Part shown: positions 33,038 through 34,517 of the stretch, piece by piece | How positions within the stretch are numbered: position 1 is the stretch's first letter | Layout: every line of letters starts with the position of its first letter | Assembly (NCBI GenBank): GCA_018398765.1 | Contig: JAHBMJ010004293.1 | Coordinates: 1,739-36,255 of the forward strand | From: Chromera velia | Taxonomy: Eukaryota; Sar; Chromeraceae | Length of the DNA stretch: 34,517 bases | Direction: 5' to 3' | The notes under the pieces: generated by a model | Database searches by the model: none | The model's input: the letters and a program-made list of their open reading frames with translations, nothing else | What the model was told of the DNA's origin: nothing | Translations under genes and position numbers: made by a program

Positions 33038-34251
33038 GGTGTCGGACTGTTTGCGAAGCAAGAAGACACCTCTGGAGGGTCTAGCAGTGAAGGCAGAGAC
33101 TCTTTTGAGGGCCTGACGGGGACCGCGACAGAGGACGAGCACGGGGATTGACGCGGCAGTGTCTTTTGCAAAGGTGGTAGGGGGGGACGGGACAGGCCTG
33201 GGCTTATCGAAAGGAAAGAGTGGGGATCGGGAAGATCGACAGGAAGACTGAAAAGTGCTCAGAAGCTTCCGACGTGAGGGCAGAGAGAAGGAGAAAAATT
33301 GTGTCAACTTCAGAATTCAGTTCAGTGACAAGTTACTCATACGGGAGGTCCAATGGAGGAAGAGGGGGGAGCGGCTGGCCATATGAGGCCGGATCTGTAC
33401 ATAAAGGAGGCGAACTCTCAGATATCACTCTGGACAGGATTTAATTAAGACTCCCATGTGGTTTCTTTCAACATTTCTTTCGAGTCTTTTATGGGTTTTT
33501 TCGGGCGCCGGGCACGATTGCAAAGAGTCAATTCCGGTTGGTCGATGGCTCTCAATTCTGCTTGCATGGGCTCTCGACTCGATGCCTGAACTCAGGCCAG
33601 GAAGGACGTCGAGATCATATCATCAAAATTGATAGGTGCAGAAAAGGATGATCTATTATGGGATTAATGTGACATTGATTCTAGTATTGGCTGTAGTGTA
33701 AAAATGACTGCAATGAGTAATGATCTATAGATAAGGATTGATTATGCTTTAGGGAACTAAGGGAAGTTAATGATATATCTGTATATATCTAGATTCTTGA
33801 TGCGAGTCAGGACGGCAGGTTAATGGCTATATATATATTATAGTATGATTAACGTACTAGCTATCTATAATTATGTATAAATTATGAGTATGATGGATAA
33901 GCGAGTGGAGTCTTTCTATGATAGTAGGTAATTTATCATTATTACTTAGTGAGTGATAACTGATAAGTGATTTAGTGGTGCCCCAGAGCACTATCGCCGT
34001 TTTGTATCGTTTTGTCTTGTAGAGGTCGTCCCCGCAAACAGCAGAATTCCCTGTGTATTTTTTTTTCCTTCTGTCTTTTTGGTTGCTTGTTTGTATGAAG
34101 TCTAGTATGAAGTTCAACCTAGTAGAGTTCAACAAAGTATTTCATTACAGCCAGACTGACTTATCTGACTGATTGATTGATAAATAAACAAACCGTATAG
34201 TTCGTGAGTGTTGATGGCTTGCTTATCGAGCAGATCGGCAGCCGGCTCTAG
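33038..34251. other. 3' region, possible readthrough extension, then AT-rich spacer
   Basis: From 33038 to 33148 the frame of the preceding gene stays open for 37 codons after its TAG and is acidic and Ser/Gly rich (GLFAKQEDTSGGSSSEG), closing with TGA at 33149-33151. Beyond about 33440 the DNA is AT-rich, with short TATATA runs, and no gene is seen up to 34251. Confidence 0.5.
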
Positions 34252-34517
34252 TCAACGAAGCGTCAAAAGTTGCGGCACACCCTTTTCACGGCGTTGCGGT
34301 GCGGATGTGCACACACACTCCCGCCCAGCAAGGAACCATGCGTTAATTCCACTCTTTGACCCCCGAACCTCTGTTGCATCCTTCATTGGCCTCAGGTAGG
34401 GCCTCAGAGGCACCCGCTGGCCCTCTCCATCGGATTTTTGGGCTCTTTTTGCCTCGATCTCCTTCCTGCCTTTCCCCTCTCTGATCAGGACAAAAGACGT
34501 TTGGTTAATTGAGCATT
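34252..34517 (-). CDS. Possible C-terminal part of an unrecognised gene, cut by the window end
   Basis: One minus-strand frame is open from the window edge for 87 codons to TGA at 34254-34252. It reads FVLIREGKGRKEIEAKRAQK and later VPLRPYLRPMKDATEV, ending GVPQLLTLR. The composition is basic and protein-like, but no motif allows a family call and no start or splice site is visible. It could equally be a chance open frame in GC-rich DNA. Confidence 0.28.
   Translation of the reverse strand, partial: CSINQTSFVLIREGKGRKEIEAKRAQKSDGEGQRVPLRPYLRPMKDATEVRGSKSGINAWFLAGRECVCTSAPQRREKGVPQLLTLR

Noticed and set aside
1-34517. CRISPR array, bacterial operon or phage-type system
   Set aside because: Genes are spliced and eukaryotic; the repeats are microsatellites or sushi exons, without spacer-repeat architecture.

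Overview
This is a eukaryotic nuclear window. The genes are intron-rich with GT-AG junctions, lie on both strands, and most long introns carry simple-sequence repeats (GT, CT, AC, GACA and similar). Gene content (RI-type LRR protein, a very large diacylglycerol kinase, eIF1, a sushi-domain membrane protein, a CCCH zinc-finger protein) together with this intron style best fits a photosynthetic alveolate of the chromerid type (Chromera velia-like). The mixed gene orientation and GT donors argue against a dinoflagellate. The organism assignment is inference; a species cannot be proven from the sequence alone.

Layout. (1) 265-6063, plus: a seven-exon gene for a ~1,234-residue leucine-rich-repeat protein ending in an acidic Ser/Asp/Glu tail. 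(2) 6064-6994: AT-rich spacer with GT microsatellites. (3) 14991-6995, minus: a seven-exon gene for a ~2,201-residue diacylglycerol kinase with two C1 zinc fingers, a DAGKc catalytic domain, and a DAGKa accessory domain scattered over five exons by low-complexity inserts. (4) 14992-15389: short divergent promoter shared with (5) eIF1/SUI1, 15390-17413, plus, four exons. (6) 17414-18866: AT-rich spacer. (7) 25357-18867, minus: a type I membrane protein with an unrecognised N-terminal domain, seven sushi domains each on its own phase 1-1 exon, one transmembrane helix and a long acidic cytoplasmic tail; its 5' end was not found. (8) 26280-27445, minus: an uncharacterised, possibly two-exon gene or element with a Cys-rich basic C-terminus, interrupted by an assembly gap (26912-27017). 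(9) 28106-28555, plus: a small secreted Cys-rich protein. (10) 30395-32083, plus: a CCCH zinc-finger protein lacking a resolved N-terminus. (11) 32352-33037, plus: a 117-residue Gly/Pro/Gln-rich protein. (12) 33152-34251: AT-rich spacer, then a possible truncated minus-strand ORF running off the window end.

The genes do not form one pathway. The lipid kinase (C1 plus DAGK) and the sushi receptor are both signalling-type proteins, while eIF1 is housekeeping. The strongest structural observations are the symmetric, tandemly duplicated sushi exons with their duplicated introns, the fragmented accessory domain of the lipid kinase, AT-rich valleys in each tail-to-tail gene interval, and several in-frame stop codons followed by open frames, for which a control within the window urges caution. 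Exon boundaries were derived by hand from splice dinucleotides and codon phase; no similarity search or transcript data were available.
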